Assembly: GCA_945871455.1 (NCBI GenBank)
Contig: CAMBXJ010000150.1
Location: forward strand, 1 to 8,928
Length of the DNA: 8,928 bases
Direction of reading: 5' to 3'
Origin: Asaia bogorensis
Lineage (GTDB): Bacteria > Pseudomonadota > Alphaproteobacteria > Acetobacterales > Acetobacteraceae
Below the pieces are notes generated by a model. That model saw only the letters and a program-made list of their open reading frames with translations, was not told the origin of the DNA and did no database searches. Both the position numbers and the translations under genes were made by a program. Below, piece after piece: positions 1-7,270 of this stretch (position 1 is its first letter; each line of letters begins with the position of its first letter).

Positions 1-50
1 TTCAGAACCCGACCTGTCCCCGCGGTTCAGAAACCGACGCGATCCCCGCC
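1..50. repeat. Imperfect tandem repeat at the 3' end of the BKACE gene
   Basis: Bases 1-25 and 26-50 are similar direct copies. Both begin ttcagaa, agree at 12 of the first 13 positions, and share tccccgc further on after a one-base gap. On the minus strand the inner copy encodes the C-terminal GDRVGF and the stop. The outer copy, in another frame, would read GQVGF followed by TGA. This may be a small slippage duplication of the gene's tail, or the end of a second similar gene running off the window. Only the similarity itself is seen. Confidence 0.5.
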
Positions 51-953
51 TTTCAGCTTCAGGATTTCACGCGCTTCGGCCGGCGTGGCGATCTCCATGC
101 TCAGGTCTTCCAGGATCCGGCGGATTTTCGCCACCTGCTCGGCGTTGGACTTCGCGAGCTGGCCCTTACCGATATACAGGCTGTCTTCCAGACCGACTCG
201 GACATTGCCGCCATTGATGCCGGCCATGGTGGTGAACGCCATCTGGTGGCGCCCGGCGGCGAGCACGGACCATACATACTGGTCACCGAACAGCCGGTCG
301 GCGGTTTCCTTGGCGAACAGCAGGTTGCGCGGTTCGGCGCCAATGCCGCCCAGGATGCCGAAGATGGACTGCACGAACAGCGGCGGCTCCACCACCTTGC
401 GGTCCAGCATATAGGCCAGGTTGTAGAGATGGCCGATGTCGTAGCACTCGAACTCGAAGCGTGTGCCGTGGCCCTTGCCGAGCTTTTCGACGATGCCTTC
501 GATGTCCTTGAAGGTGTTACGGAAGATGAAGTTGTCCGTGTTGTCGAGGTACGGCTTCTCCCACGGGAACTTCCAGTTGGTGATCCGATCACCGGCACGG
601 GAGATGTTGAAGTTCATGCTGCCCATGTTGAGGCTGCACATTTCCGGGCTGGCGACCAGCGGTGCGGCAAGCCGTTCCTCCAGGGTCATGGTCAGGCCGC
701 CGCCGGTGGTGACGTTGATGACCGCGTCGGTGTTCTGCTTGATCCGGGGCAGGAACTGCATGAACACCGCCGGGTCCGGCGTGGGGGAGCCATCGACGGG
801 ATTGCGGGCGTGCAGATGGATGATGGCGGCCCCGGCCTCCGCGGCCTCGATCGAGGACCGTGCGATTTCCTCCGGCGTGATTGGCAGGTAGTCCGACATG
901 CTGGGCGTGTGGATGGCGCCGGTGACGGCGCAACTGATGATGACCTTGGCCAT
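27..953 (-). CDS. DUF849 / beta-keto acid cleavage enzyme (BKACE, Kce-like)
   Basis: A 308-residue cytoplasmic TIM-barrel enzyme of the BKACE (DUF849) family. Members react a beta-keto acid with acetyl-CoA to give acetoacetate and a shorter or aminated acyl-CoA; the founding member, Kce, acts on 3-keto-5-aminohexanoate in lysine fermentation. Seen here: the zinc motif HLHAR (His46, His48), NVTTGGG at 80-86, and GGNVRVGLED at 248-257, whose Arg252, Glu256 and Asp257 keep the spacing of the Kce Arg-x3-Glu-Asp set. The C-terminus GGDRVGF is typical. The start was chosen at 953 because AAGGAAG (962-968) lies 8 bases upstream; the open frame extends back to 1031, but those extra 26 residues do not look like the family. 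The residue after TGA near the N-terminus is Ile, not the Glu found in Kce (recalled), so the substrate is probably not the lysine intermediate. The family call is firm; the substrate is unknown. Confidence 0.93.
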   Translation of the reverse strand: MAKVIISCAVTGAIHTPSMSDYLPITPEEIARSSIEAAEAGAAIIHLHARNPVDGSPTPDPAVFMQFLPRIKQNTDAVINVTTGGGLTMTLEERLAAPLVASPEMCSLNMGSMNFNISRAGDRITNWKFPWEKPYLDNTDNFIFRNTFKDIEGIVEKLGKGHGTRFEFECYDIGHLYNLAYMLDRKVVEPPLFVQSIFGILGGIGAEPRNLLFAKETADRLFGDQYVWSVLAAGRHQMAFTTMAGINGGNVRVGLEDSLYIGKGQLAKSNAEQVAKIRRILEDLSMEIATPAEAREILKLKGGDRVGF

Positions 954-1393
954 GGGTGAGGCTTCCTTCCGCGGTTCGGCTGGCGGACGAATGTGCCCCA
1001 GGGTGGGCGTCAGGACCAGGGGGAAAGGCAAGCGGTCTTGGTGGCGTGGTTCCCAAAGCTTGATAGCGTAGCCGCACCGCCATGGAAATTGGGGCGAGCA
1101 TTGCGAGGGATCCGCATTGGTGAGCCTGTTCGCAATTCTGTGTGCGGGGCTTAACTCCCGCCAAAGCAGCGTATTATGCTGGAAGGAGCCAGACTGACCA
1201 CGCCGCCTCGACCTCCTGGCTCCAGCATGGCGGGCGCGCCTGGGCGATGGCGGATCAATCAGTGCCTTGATCGATCGAAGGGACTGAACGGAACACGTAA
1301 CGTAACTGCCGGGCCACCCGGCCCGGTCACGCCACTCGCGATCAACCTATCAGGCTGAATGGATCGCTCATCAAGGTCTGGAGCAAGCGCTAC
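954..1393. other. Gene-poor spacer upstream of the BKACE gene
   Basis: No convincing gene on either strand. It must hold the promoter of the minus-strand BKACE gene, but I see no strong -35/-10 pair. On the plus strand TATTAT at 1172-1177 resembles a -10 box with only a weak TTAACT (1151-1156) before it. GGAGCCAG (1185-1192) and CTGGCTCC (1216-1223) form an 8-base inverted repeat with a 23-base loop. A short open frame at 1176-1358 has low-complexity Pro/Gly content and no visible family. Confidence 0.5.
1309..1326. other. GC-rich stem-loop
   Basis: CCGGGCC and GGCCCGG form a perfect 7-base-pair stem with the 4-base loop ACCC. No T run follows on either strand, so it is not a standard intrinsic terminator. 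Its role is unknown. It lies about 70 bases before the possible transposase remnant and could belong to that element's end. Confidence 0.45.
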
Positions 1394-1515
1394 TCTTGCT
1401 TCCCGGCGGTGGAGAGGATCGACCGGTTTATGGCGAAGTCCTTCGGCCGTTCGGCTGGTTCATCGCGGCGTTGGTCGTCTATTTCCGCTGTGCCCATGCC
1501 ATGGGTATGGAGTGA
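1394..1515 (+). pseudogene. Possible remnant of an IS4-type transposase N-terminus
   Basis: Two adjacent plus-strand frames together resemble the N-terminal domain of IS4-family transposases. One frame (from 1394) reads SCFPAVERIDRFMAKSFGRS, like the usual 'FP.ERID..MA..GR' start. A shift at about 1467 into another frame then gives AALVVYFRCAHAMGME and a TGA at 1513-1515, like the usual 'LPA.LVVYFV.A.AM'. There is no plausible start codon with a ribosome site and the later domains are absent, so it would be a dead fragment. The match is from memory of the family pattern and spans only about 40 residues; chance similarity in GC-rich DNA is possible. Confidence 0.33.
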
Positions 1516-1555
1516 TTGGTCACGCTGATGGTGGAGCCCGCCCTTACAGTCGCAT

Positions 1556-1581
1556 CCGGGCGTTTCCCGGACTTTTTCCGG
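1556..1581 (+). terminator. Two overlapping hairpins with a T run (terminator or attenuator)
   Basis: CCGGG (1556-1560) pairs with CCCGG (1566-1570) around a 5-base loop, followed two bases later by five T (1573-1577), as in a short intrinsic terminator read left to right. A second hairpin, CCGGA (1567-1571) with TCCGG (1577-1581), reuses the right arm of the first and takes the T run into its loop, so the two cannot form together. It lies 69 bases before the amidohydrolase start codon. It could end transcription from the decayed element upstream, or act as an attenuator if the promoter lies upstream of it. Stems are only 5 base pairs each. Confidence 0.4.
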
Positions 1582-1650
1582 TCTCCGAGGATTCGCGCCG
1601 GCTCGAAATCGGTCTAGCATGGGGATCGAAGAACGGAGGAAACCACCGCC

Positions 1651-2694
1651 ATGAGCACCACAACCCAAGCCGGTCACAGCCCCTACATTCCAGTCCGCGA
1701 CGACTGGCTTGCACGGCGGACCGAGACCATCCTGGAACCCGGGTTGCCGATCGTCGATCCGCACCACCATCTGTGGGACCGCCCAGGCTGGGGCTACATG
1801 CTGGACGATTTGTTGGCCGATACCAATGCGGGGCACAACATCGTCGGCACCGTGTTCGTTCAATGCCGCTCGATGCATCGTGCCACGGGTCCGGAGGAAT
1901 TCCGTCCGGTCGGCGAAACCGAGTTCGTGAACGGTGTCGCGGCCATGAGCGCCAGCGGCGGCTATGGCGCGACGAAGGTGAACGCCGGCATCGTGGGCCA
2001 CGTCGATCTGCGCAATGGGGCTCATTCCGCTGCTGTGCTCGAAGCGCATATCCGCGCCGGTGGCGGGCATTTCCGCGGCATTCGCCACATCACCGCCTAT
2101 GACCCCGACCCTACCCTGATGAACCCAGCCTATACCCCGCCGCCGGGACTGATGTTCGACAAGACGTTCCGGGAAGGATTTGCCTGCCTGGCACCGTTGA
2201 ACCTGACCTTCGACGCCTGGCTGTATCACCCGCAAATCGGCGACGTGACCGCGCTCGCACAGGCGTTTCCCGGCACCGGCATCTGCCTGAACCATATCGG
2301 GGGGCCGCTGGCGATCGGCAGCTACGCCGGCAAGCGGCAGGAGGTATTTGCCAACTGGTCCGCCTCCATCAAGGCGCTCTCGGCCTGCCCCAATGTCGTC
2401 GTGAAACTCGGCGGCATGGCGATGCGGATCAATGGCTGGGATTTCCATGAGAAGGCGGACCCGCCGAGTTCCGCGGATCTGGCGGCTGCGTGGAAGCCTT
2501 ATGTAGAGACGTGCATTGAGGCGTTCGGAGCTTCTCGCTGCATGTTTGAAAGCAATTTCCCAGTCGACAAGGGCTCCTACGGCTATGCGGCCTTCTGGAA
2601 TGCTTGTAAGATTTTGGCCCGAGGCGCCAGTGCATCGGAAAAGGCCGACCTGTTCTGCGGTACGGCGTCTTCCTTCTATCGGTTGGACCTGTAA
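1651..2694 (+). CDS. Amidohydrolase_2 / COG3618-type metal-dependent hydrolase
   Basis: A 347-residue TIM-barrel hydrolase of the amidohydrolase_2 group, related to lactonases such as 2-pyrone-4,6-dicarboxylate and fuconolactone hydrolases. Seen in order: IVDPHHHLWD at 34-43 with His38 and His40 as likely metal ligands, HFRGIRH at 140-146, YHP with His193, NHIGG with His215, VVVKLGG at 249-255, and FESNFPVDK at 299-307 containing the late-strand acidic residue (Asp306). Length and motif order suit a complete enzyme. There is no signal peptide or membrane segment, so it should be cytoplasmic. The ATG at 1651 is supported by GGAGGA at 1635-1640, 10 bases upstream. It stands alone on the plus strand between transposase remnants, opposite to its neighbours. 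Lactone, lactam or amide hydrolysis in the same catabolic route as the BKACE enzyme is inference; the substrate cannot be read from sequence. Confidence 0.9.
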   Translation: MSTTTQAGHSPYIPVRDDWLARRTETILEPGLPIVDPHHHLWDRPGWGYMLDDLLADTNAGHNIVGTVFVQCRSMHRATGPEEFRPVGETEFVNGVAAMSASGGYGATKVNAGIVGHVDLRNGAHSAAVLEAHIRAGGGHFRGIRHITAYDPDPTLMNPAYTPPPGLMFDKTFREGFACLAPLNLTFDAWLYHPQIGDVTALAQAFPGTGICLNHIGGPLAIGSYAGKRQEVFANWSASIKALSACPNVVVKLGGMAMRINGWDFHEKADPPSSADLAAAWKPYVETCIEAFGASRCMFESNFPVDKGSYGYAAFWNACKILARGASASEKADLFCGTASSFYRLDL

Positions 2695-2839
2695 CGGTAA
2701 GAGGGCTGCGATCGGGGGCATCACGCCCCTCGGTCCGCGGCTGTTGTGCAGCGGCAGCGGCAGGGGGTTAGGCCGGCGCCCTGTCGGGCGATGAAAGCAG
2801 GGATAATCTCGCCCGCGCCCGGGGCATACCGTGCTATAA
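2695..2839. other. Spacer with small stem-loops after the amidohydrolase
   Basis: No gene seen. GGGGC (2715-2719) pairs with GCCCC (2725-2729) around ATCAC, beginning 20 bases after the amidohydrolase stop, and CGCCC (2777-2781) pairs with GGGCG (2786-2790). Neither is followed by a T run, so they are at best weak terminators. A short GCGGCA repeat lies near 2751-2762. Confidence 0.35.
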
Positions 2840-3235
2840 TCGCACGACAAAGCGAATGGCATTGGACAGGGCAGCAAGGGTGGTCTGGGTAATCTTCTGA
2901 CGATCCTTCTGACCGCCGGGCCGGCCCACAACCTCTCCGTCGTGGATGCTCTGGTGCCCGGGATGGAAGCTGAGACGTTTCCATTAGATATGGCTTACGA
3001 CGCAGCCCCGCGCGCTATCGAGCTACCGGCGGCGACGGTTGCCGTGGTCCCGCCCCGAAAAAAACCCAGAACATACGATAAAGCGCCGAATCAGGCGTGC
3101 CAGCTGATCGAGAATTTCGCTTGCTGATTAAAGCGGTTCCGCGGCATCCGCACACGATATCTTAAGACCAACCGCCCGAAACATAGACCCATAGGCGTCT
3201 CCTCATGGTCGCTGACCCCTTGTTGGCTCAATTGA
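2840..3235 (+). pseudogene. Decayed IS5-family transposase, C-terminal half
   Basis: The plus-strand frame open from 2840 reads as the DDE transposase core of IS5-like elements. Visible are GQGSKGGL (usually GRSRGGLTTKIH), LTAGPAHNL (usually LT.GQAHD), a LDMAYDA segment keeping an Asp where the family has ADKAYDAD, VVPPRKKPRTYDK, and LIENF with the family's catalytic Glu. About 12 codons seem missing between GGL and GNLLTILL. A TGA at 3125-3127 interrupts the frame, yet the same frame continues with LKRFRGIRTRY, a hallmark of the family's C-terminus, before decaying and ending at TGA 3233-3235. The N-terminal half is not recognisable upstream of 2840, and no terminal inverted repeat was identified. 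The piece after 3235, up to 3354, holds nothing I recognise. An annotation showing only a 61-residue protein (2942-3127) would miss that this is a dead transposase. Confidence 0.8.
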
Positions 3236-3354
3236 CGACAGGCACTGGCCAGCGACATCTCACCTCCCGAATTGAGGTTCGGCGATCGGCGCCGCGTAAC
3301 GGCTGACTGCGATGAGGTAAAGCAGCTTTCCCGAAACGGAATCTTGCCCTACCC

Positions 3355-4359
3355 TTAATCGTTCAGGTGACACGCACTCCGACGCCCAGGCGCGATTTCC
3401 TTCAACACCGGGGCCTCTTGCGAACAACGCGGTATCGCATGCGGGCAACGCGGATGGAAATGGCAACCGGCAGGTGGATTCAACGGACTCGGGATTTCAC
3501 CCTTGATCGCGGTAAACCGGCGTTTACGAGCCTCGATCCTGGGTATCTCCGCCAACAGGGCCTGGGTGTAGGGGTGATTCGGACGGGAGAAAATTTCCGT
3601 TGCCGATGCCGACTCGACGACGCGGCCGAGATACATGATCAGCACCCGATCAGACAAATGCTCGACGACACCCAAGTCGTGACTGATGAACAAATAAGTC
3701 AGGTCCAGGTCGCGCCGCAGATCCATGAACAGGTTCAAGATCTGCGCTTGGATCGAGACGTCCAGGGCAGCCACGGCCTCATCGCACACCAGAAACTCCG
3801 GCTGCACGGCCAAGGCACGAGCGATGCCGATGCGTTGGCGCTGACCGCCTGAAAACTGGTGCGGGTAACGACGCTTGAAGGCCGGGTCTAGCCCAGCTCG
3901 TCGAAGCTGGGCGTCGAGGTAATCATCACCGCCGCCCTTAGGTATCAACCCATGATAGCGCGGGGCTTCCCCGACGATATCTTCGACCCGCATCCGTGGA
4001 TTCAAGGACGCATAGGGGTCCTGAAAAATCATCTGGACCTTAAGCTTGGCATCTTTTGCCTGATCCGGAGCCAAGGAGGCGACATTCTTGCCCTTGAACA
4101 GAACCTGCCCTTCGGTCGGTGGCATAATCCCGGCGACCATCCGTCCAATGGTAGACTTGCCGCAGCCGGACTCTCCGACCAAGCCCACCACCTCTCCGCG
4201 CATCACCGTAAGGTCGACCGCATCAACGGCGCGGACGGTTTCATTACGTGGTGGCGAGCCGAAGCGAGCGGCCATGCTCCGCGCCACCCGGGCGGCGACG
4301 TCATAGCTGGGACCAAAGCGCTTCGAGATGCCGCGGAGTTCGATGATTGGCTCGCTCAT
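3355..4359 (-). CDS. Peptide-type ABC importer, ATP-binding protein F
   Basis: A 334-residue ATPase of the Dpp/Opp/Nik importer class, working on the cytoplasmic face with the D subunit to power uptake. Seen: Walker A GESGCGKS at 62-69, Q-loop Gln113 in [11 protein letters not shown], signature FSGGQ at 169-173, Walker B FLVCDE at 189-194, H-loop His227, then the oligopeptide-transporter C-terminal region with NHPYTQALL and four Cys (299, 305, 312, 330). The open frame extends upstream to 4389, but the ATG at 4359 is preferred: it overlaps the TGA of the D gene by the classic ATGA and begins [16 protein letters not shown], the normal family start. It is the last gene of the operon; no clear terminator was found after it. 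The substrate cannot be told from the ATPase. A gene symbol such as dppF would overstate what is known. Confidence 0.94.
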   Translation of the reverse strand: MSEPIIELRGISKRFGPSYDVAARVARSMAARFGSPPRNETVRAVDAVDLTVMRGEVVGLVGESGCGKSTIGRMVAGIMPPTEGQVLFKGKNVASLAPDQAKDAKLKVQMIFQDPYASLNPRMRVEDIVGEAPRYHGLIPKGGGDDYLDAQLRRAGLDPAFKRRYPHQFSGGQRQRIGIARALAVQPEFLVCDEAVAALDVSIQAQILNLFMDLRRDLDLTYLFISHDLGVVEHLSDRVLIMYLGRVVESASATEIFSRPNHPYTQALLAEIPRIEARKRRFTAIKGEIPSPLNPPAGCHFHPRCPHAIPRCSQEAPVLKEIAPGRRSACHLND

Positions 4360-5330
4360 GGTTCGGCGCCCTGCAGCGGATGGAAGCACCGCACAACCCG
4401 CTCAGGTGGAATCAACGATTCGGGTGGGTCCTGCTCGCACACCGACGTGGCCCGCGCACAGCGAGTGCGGAACGTACAACCGGCCCCCAGGTTCAGCATG
4501 CTGGGTGTCATGCCTGGCACCTGCCTGAGCCTCTCCCCTTTCTTATTGCGGCTCGGGACACTACCGATCAGCCCATGTGTGTAGGGGTGTACAGGGTGGT
4601 CGAGAACCGATGAAGCTTCTCCGGCCTCCACAATGCGGCCGGCGTACATCACCGCAATTCGGTCCGCGAGGCCGGAGACCACCGACAGATCATGTGTGAT
4701 CCAGATCAGCGCCGTACCATGCTCGGTTGCGAGTTTCTGCACTTCGGCCAGAATCTGCGCCTGAATCGTAACATCAAGGGCGGTTGTCGGTTCGTCCGCA
4801 ATGAGCAGGTCGGGGTTATGTAGCAGCGCAATGGCGATCGCCACCCGTTGGCGCATGCCCCCAGAGAACTGGTGCGGATAGGATCGCAACCGTTCCTCCG
4901 GGCTCGGAATACCGACCATGCCGAGCGCGTCGCGGGAGCGGACCCAGGCCTCGGCGTGGGAGGCTGTGGTGTGAGCCCGCACAGCTTCGATCATCTGGGT
5001 ATCAATGCGCAGGACCGGATTGAGCGTCATCATCGGGTCTTGGAAGATCATGGCGATGCGGTTGCCACGCAGCGACCGCATTTCCTCTTCGGATATATTT
5101 GCCAGATCCCTGCCTTGATACAGGATGGATCCACCGGCCAATCGTCCGGGTGGATCGACCAAGCCGATGATGGAAAAGCCGGTGACGGACTTGCCAGACC
5201 CGGATTCGCCCACCAACCCCAAAACCTCGCCGCTCTCCACCTTGAAGGATATATCGTCTACTGCCTTGACGGTGCCCGCCCGGGTGAAGAAATGCGTGCG
5301 TAGGTTGCGCACTTCCAATGTAACTGTCAT
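4356..5330 (-). CDS. Peptide-type ABC importer, ATP-binding protein D
   Basis: A 324-residue ATPase, the partner of F in a heterodimeric motor. Seen: Walker A GESGSGKS at 41-48, Q-loop Gln97 in [12 protein letters not shown], signature FSGGM at 155-159 (Met in place of the usual Gln), Walker B LLIADE at 175-180, D-loop TTALD, H-loop His213, and the oligopeptide-transporter C-terminal domain with [11 protein letters not shown] and Cys 285, 291, 298 and 315. FSGGM is common in D-type subunits. The start ATG at 5330 overlaps the stop of permease C by 4 bases (ATGA), and its own stop overlaps the F start in the same way, so translation of C, D and F is probably coupled. Length is normal for the family. 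Confidence 0.95.
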   Translation of the reverse strand: MTVTLEVRNLRTHFFTRAGTVKAVDDISFKVESGEVLGLVGESGSGKSVTGFSIIGLVDPPGRLAGGSILYQGRDLANISEEEMRSLRGNRIAMIFQDPMMTLNPVLRIDTQMIEAVRAHTTASHAEAWVRSRDALGMVGIPSPEERLRSYPHQFSGGMRQRVAIAIALLHNPDLLIADEPTTALDVTIQAQILAEVQKLATEHGTALIWITHDLSVVSGLADRIAVMYAGRIVEAGEASSVLDHPVHPYTHGLIGSVPSRNKKGERLRQVPGMTPSMLNLGAGCTFRTRCARATSVCEQDPPESLIPPERVVRCFHPLQGAEP

Positions 5331-6229
5331 CGCTTCAGCCGGGGATTGAGTACGTCGCGCAACTGGTCTCCAACGAGGTTGATGGACACGATTGTCAGCA
5401 GCAGAGCGATCCCGGGGTAAAAGCTGATCCAGTACTTTCCCGACAACATGTACTGGTAGCCGTTAGCGATCAACAGACCGAGAGACGGTTCGGTAATCGG
5501 CACTCCTAAGCCCAGGAAAGACAGTGTGGCTTCAAGCGCAATGGCTCGGGCCACCTGCTGAGTGGCGATGACAATCAACGGCGGCAGGCAGTTCGGCAAC
5601 AGATGATGAAACATGATCCGGCGATAGGGTAATGCGAGGCACTCCGCGGCCTCGATATACTCTCGCCGTCGCTCCACCATCGCGGTTGCGCGCACCGTGC
5701 GCGCGTAATATGCCCATTCGACCATAACCAGCGCAAAGACGACGTTCATGACGCCCTTGCCGAGTGCGGCAAGGATCATCAAAGCCACCAGGATCGACGG
5801 AAACGAGAGTTGTAGATCCACCAGGCGCATGATGATCGTATCAGTGCGACCGCCTACATAAGCCGCGAGAAGCCCCAGACTGGATCCAACCACCGCAGCG
5901 AACAGGGCCGAACCAACACCGACCATCAGGCTGATGCGCAGTCCATAGAGCATGCCGGAAAACATGTCGCGGCCCTGATCGTCGGTTCCCAACAGATAGG
6001 TGTAACCGGCCAGCGACGGCGATCCCGGCGGTAGCCGCCCGTCCATGATGTCCAGTTGCGCCAGGTCATAGGGATTCTGGGGCGTAATCCACGGCGCAAA
6101 GATTGCCAAAAAGGCAATAATTGTGAAGCCAACCAACCCCACCAATGCTATCTTCGACGCCGCGAATTCGGACACGAAGCGCCGGAACGGGGTTTCCTCC
6201 CTCACCGCGGGCGGAGATGCGGCGCTCAT
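5327..6229 (-). CDS. Peptide-type ABC importer, permease C
   Basis: A 300-residue inner-membrane permease of the DppC/OppC type. Seen: a cytoplasmic N-terminus followed by a first membrane helix at about 27-47, the periplasmic-loop motif LLGTDDQGRDMFS at 79-91, helices at about 97-125, 142-172, 214-234 and 270-288, and the cytoplasmic EAA coupling loop at about 190-213 (EYIEAAECLALPYRRI then HHLLPN), which contacts the ATPases. ALEATLSFLGLG at 230-241 is typical of the C subunit. It pairs with permease B to form the channel. The start at 6229 follows a weak AGGCGGA and lies 60 bases after the permease B stop. A tiny upstream frame ends on the start codon (see the 6226-6264 entry). Its stop overlaps the D start by ATGA. 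Confidence 0.94.
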   Translation of the reverse strand: MSAASPPAVREETPFRRFVSEFAASKIALVGLVGFTIIAFLAIFAPWITPQNPYDLAQLDIMDGRLPPGSPSLAGYTYLLGTDDQGRDMFSGMLYGLRISLMVGVGSALFAAVVGSSLGLLAAYVGGRTDTIIMRLVDLQLSFPSILVALMILAALGKGVMNVVFALVMVEWAYYARTVRATAMVERRREYIEAAECLALPYRRIMFHHLLPNCLPPLIVIATQQVARAIALEATLSFLGLGVPITEPSLGLLIANGYQYMLSGKYWISFYPGIALLLTIVSINLVGDQLRDVLNPRLKR

Positions 6230-6264
6230 GCGCGGAGTCCGCCTAGCGATGGTGTCGCTGTCAT
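6226..6264 (-). other. Possible 12-residue leader frame coupled to permease C
   Basis: In the 60-base gap between permeases B and C an ATG at 6264 opens a frame of 12 codons (MTATPSLGGLRA) whose TGA overlaps the permease C ATG as ATGA. AAGG lies about 10 bases upstream of it. Because the Shine-Dalgarno sequence directly before permease C is weak, re-initiation from this frame could help translate it. Such a short frame also arises easily by chance. Confidence 0.2.
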
Positions 6265-6289
6265 CGGCAATCGGCCTTGTTCCCGTTCT

Positions 6290-7264
6290 TCACGCCTTGG
6301 TCTCCAGCCGGACCCGCGGATCGAGGATCGTGTAGATGATGTCCACGACCAAATTGATCGTAATGAACAGCAGCACGATCATCATCAGGTAGGCGACGAT
6401 CACTGGTCGGTCCAAAACGTTGATGCTGTCGATGATAAGCTTACCCATTCCGGGCCAGGCAAACACACTTTCGGTCACCACGGCGAAAGCAATTGTGGAT
6501 CCCAGCTCAAGTCCCACCACCGTCACGACAGGAATCATGATGTTCTTCAGCACATGCACCAGAATGACTCGCTTCGGCCTCAAGCCCTTGGCTCGGGCGA
6601 ACTTGATGTAGTCCATGGGTAAGGTTTCGCGCACGCCCGCGCGAGTCAACCGCAGGACAAGTGAAATATTGAACAAGGACAGGTTCAACGCCGGCATGAA
6701 CATATGTCGCAACCCATCCCAGGTCAGGAAGGACCATTGGATTCCGAACATCGCCGCGGTTTCGCCACGTCCCGTGCTGGGCAGGATGCCCAAATGCACC
6801 GCAAACGTCATAATCAGCATCAGCCCTACCCAGAAGCTCGGCAAGGAAAACCCAAGAATGCTGCCAGCCATGATAACTCGCCCGGCAACACTGTCTGGCT
6901 TCAACCCAGCATAGAGCCCCAAAGGTACGCCAAAACATACCGAAAACAGAACTGCCGTCACCGCCAGTTCCAAGGTCGCCGGCATCCGGCTGCCGATTAG
7001 TTTCAGCGCGGGCTCATTGAATACGAAACTGCGACCCAGATTGCCGTGCAATACGTCATTGACGAAAAAGAAGTATTGTTTCCAAAGCGGCTGATCGAGA
7101 CCCATCTCCGCGATGATTCGCGCCCTTTCGGCCTGATCCGCTTCCGGCGAGATCAGGATATCGACCGGGTTTCCGATTACGTGGACGCCGATGAACACAA
7201 TCACGGTCATGGCGACGACAACGAAGAACGCCTGAAACAGCCGCCGGACAATCCATGTGAGCAT
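6290..7264 (-). CDS. Peptide-type ABC importer, permease B
   Basis: A 324-residue inner-membrane permease of the DppB/OppB type. Seen: N-terminal helix at about 9-30, beginning with the typical MLTWIVRRLFQ, a periplasmic segment containing the MGLDQPLWKQY and GNLGRSF motifs (54-80), helices at about 98-120, 132-160, 186-206, 240-266 and 286-312, and the EAA loop at about 218-241 (DYIKFARAKGLRPKRVIL). VVTESVFAWPGMGKL at 262-276 and the ending DPRVR are family hallmarks. It starts 6 bases after the stop of the binding-protein gene with no strong Shine-Dalgarno sequence, so it probably relies on translational coupling. Length is normal. Confidence 0.95.
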   Translation of the reverse strand: MLTWIVRRLFQAFFVVVAMTVIVFIGVHVIGNPVDILISPEADQAERARIIAEMGLDQPLWKQYFFFVNDVLHGNLGRSFVFNEPALKLIGSRMPATLELAVTAVLFSVCFGVPLGLYAGLKPDSVAGRVIMAGSILGFSLPSFWVGLMLIMTFAVHLGILPSTGRGETAAMFGIQWSFLTWDGLRHMFMPALNLSLFNISLVLRLTRAGVRETLPMDYIKFARAKGLRPKRVILVHVLKNIMIPVVTVVGLELGSTIAFAVVTESVFAWPGMGKLIIDSINVLDRPVIVAYLMMIVLLFITINLVVDIIYTILDPRVRLETKA

Positions 7265-7270
7265 CTGCGT

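Noticed and set aside
246..959. 237-residue plus-strand open frame opposite the BKACE gene
   Set aside because: It lies opposite a firmly identified gene, has no recognisable domain, and no ribosome site supports it.
954..1031. N-terminal extension of the BKACE protein
   Set aside because: The Pro-rich 26 residues do not match the family, and a good Shine-Dalgarno sequence precedes the ATG at 953.
1130..1135. TTGCGA on the minus strand as a -35 box for the BKACE gene
   Set aside because: No acceptable -10 hexamer occurs 16-18 bases downstream.
1359..2102. 247-residue plus-strand open frame entering the amidohydrolase
   Set aside because: It overlaps the real gene in another frame, is Arg/Ser/His rich and has no motif. 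Its first part covers the possible transposase remnant but in the wrong frame.
2749..2790. GCGGCA repeats and a small hairpin as a terminator or regulatory RNA
   Set aside because: Stems are only 5 base pairs and no T run follows. Such structures are frequent by chance at this GC content.
1390..2931. 513-residue open frame on the minus strand across the amidohydrolase gene
   Set aside because: It is antisense to a clear amidohydrolase with family motifs and its own ribosome site, is rich in Arg/Gly/Ala as expected of a GC-rich shadow frame, and shows no family motif.
4360..4389. Upstream start for ATPase F
   Set aside because: The ATG at 4359 forms the ATGA overlap with the previous gene and gives the normal family N-terminus.
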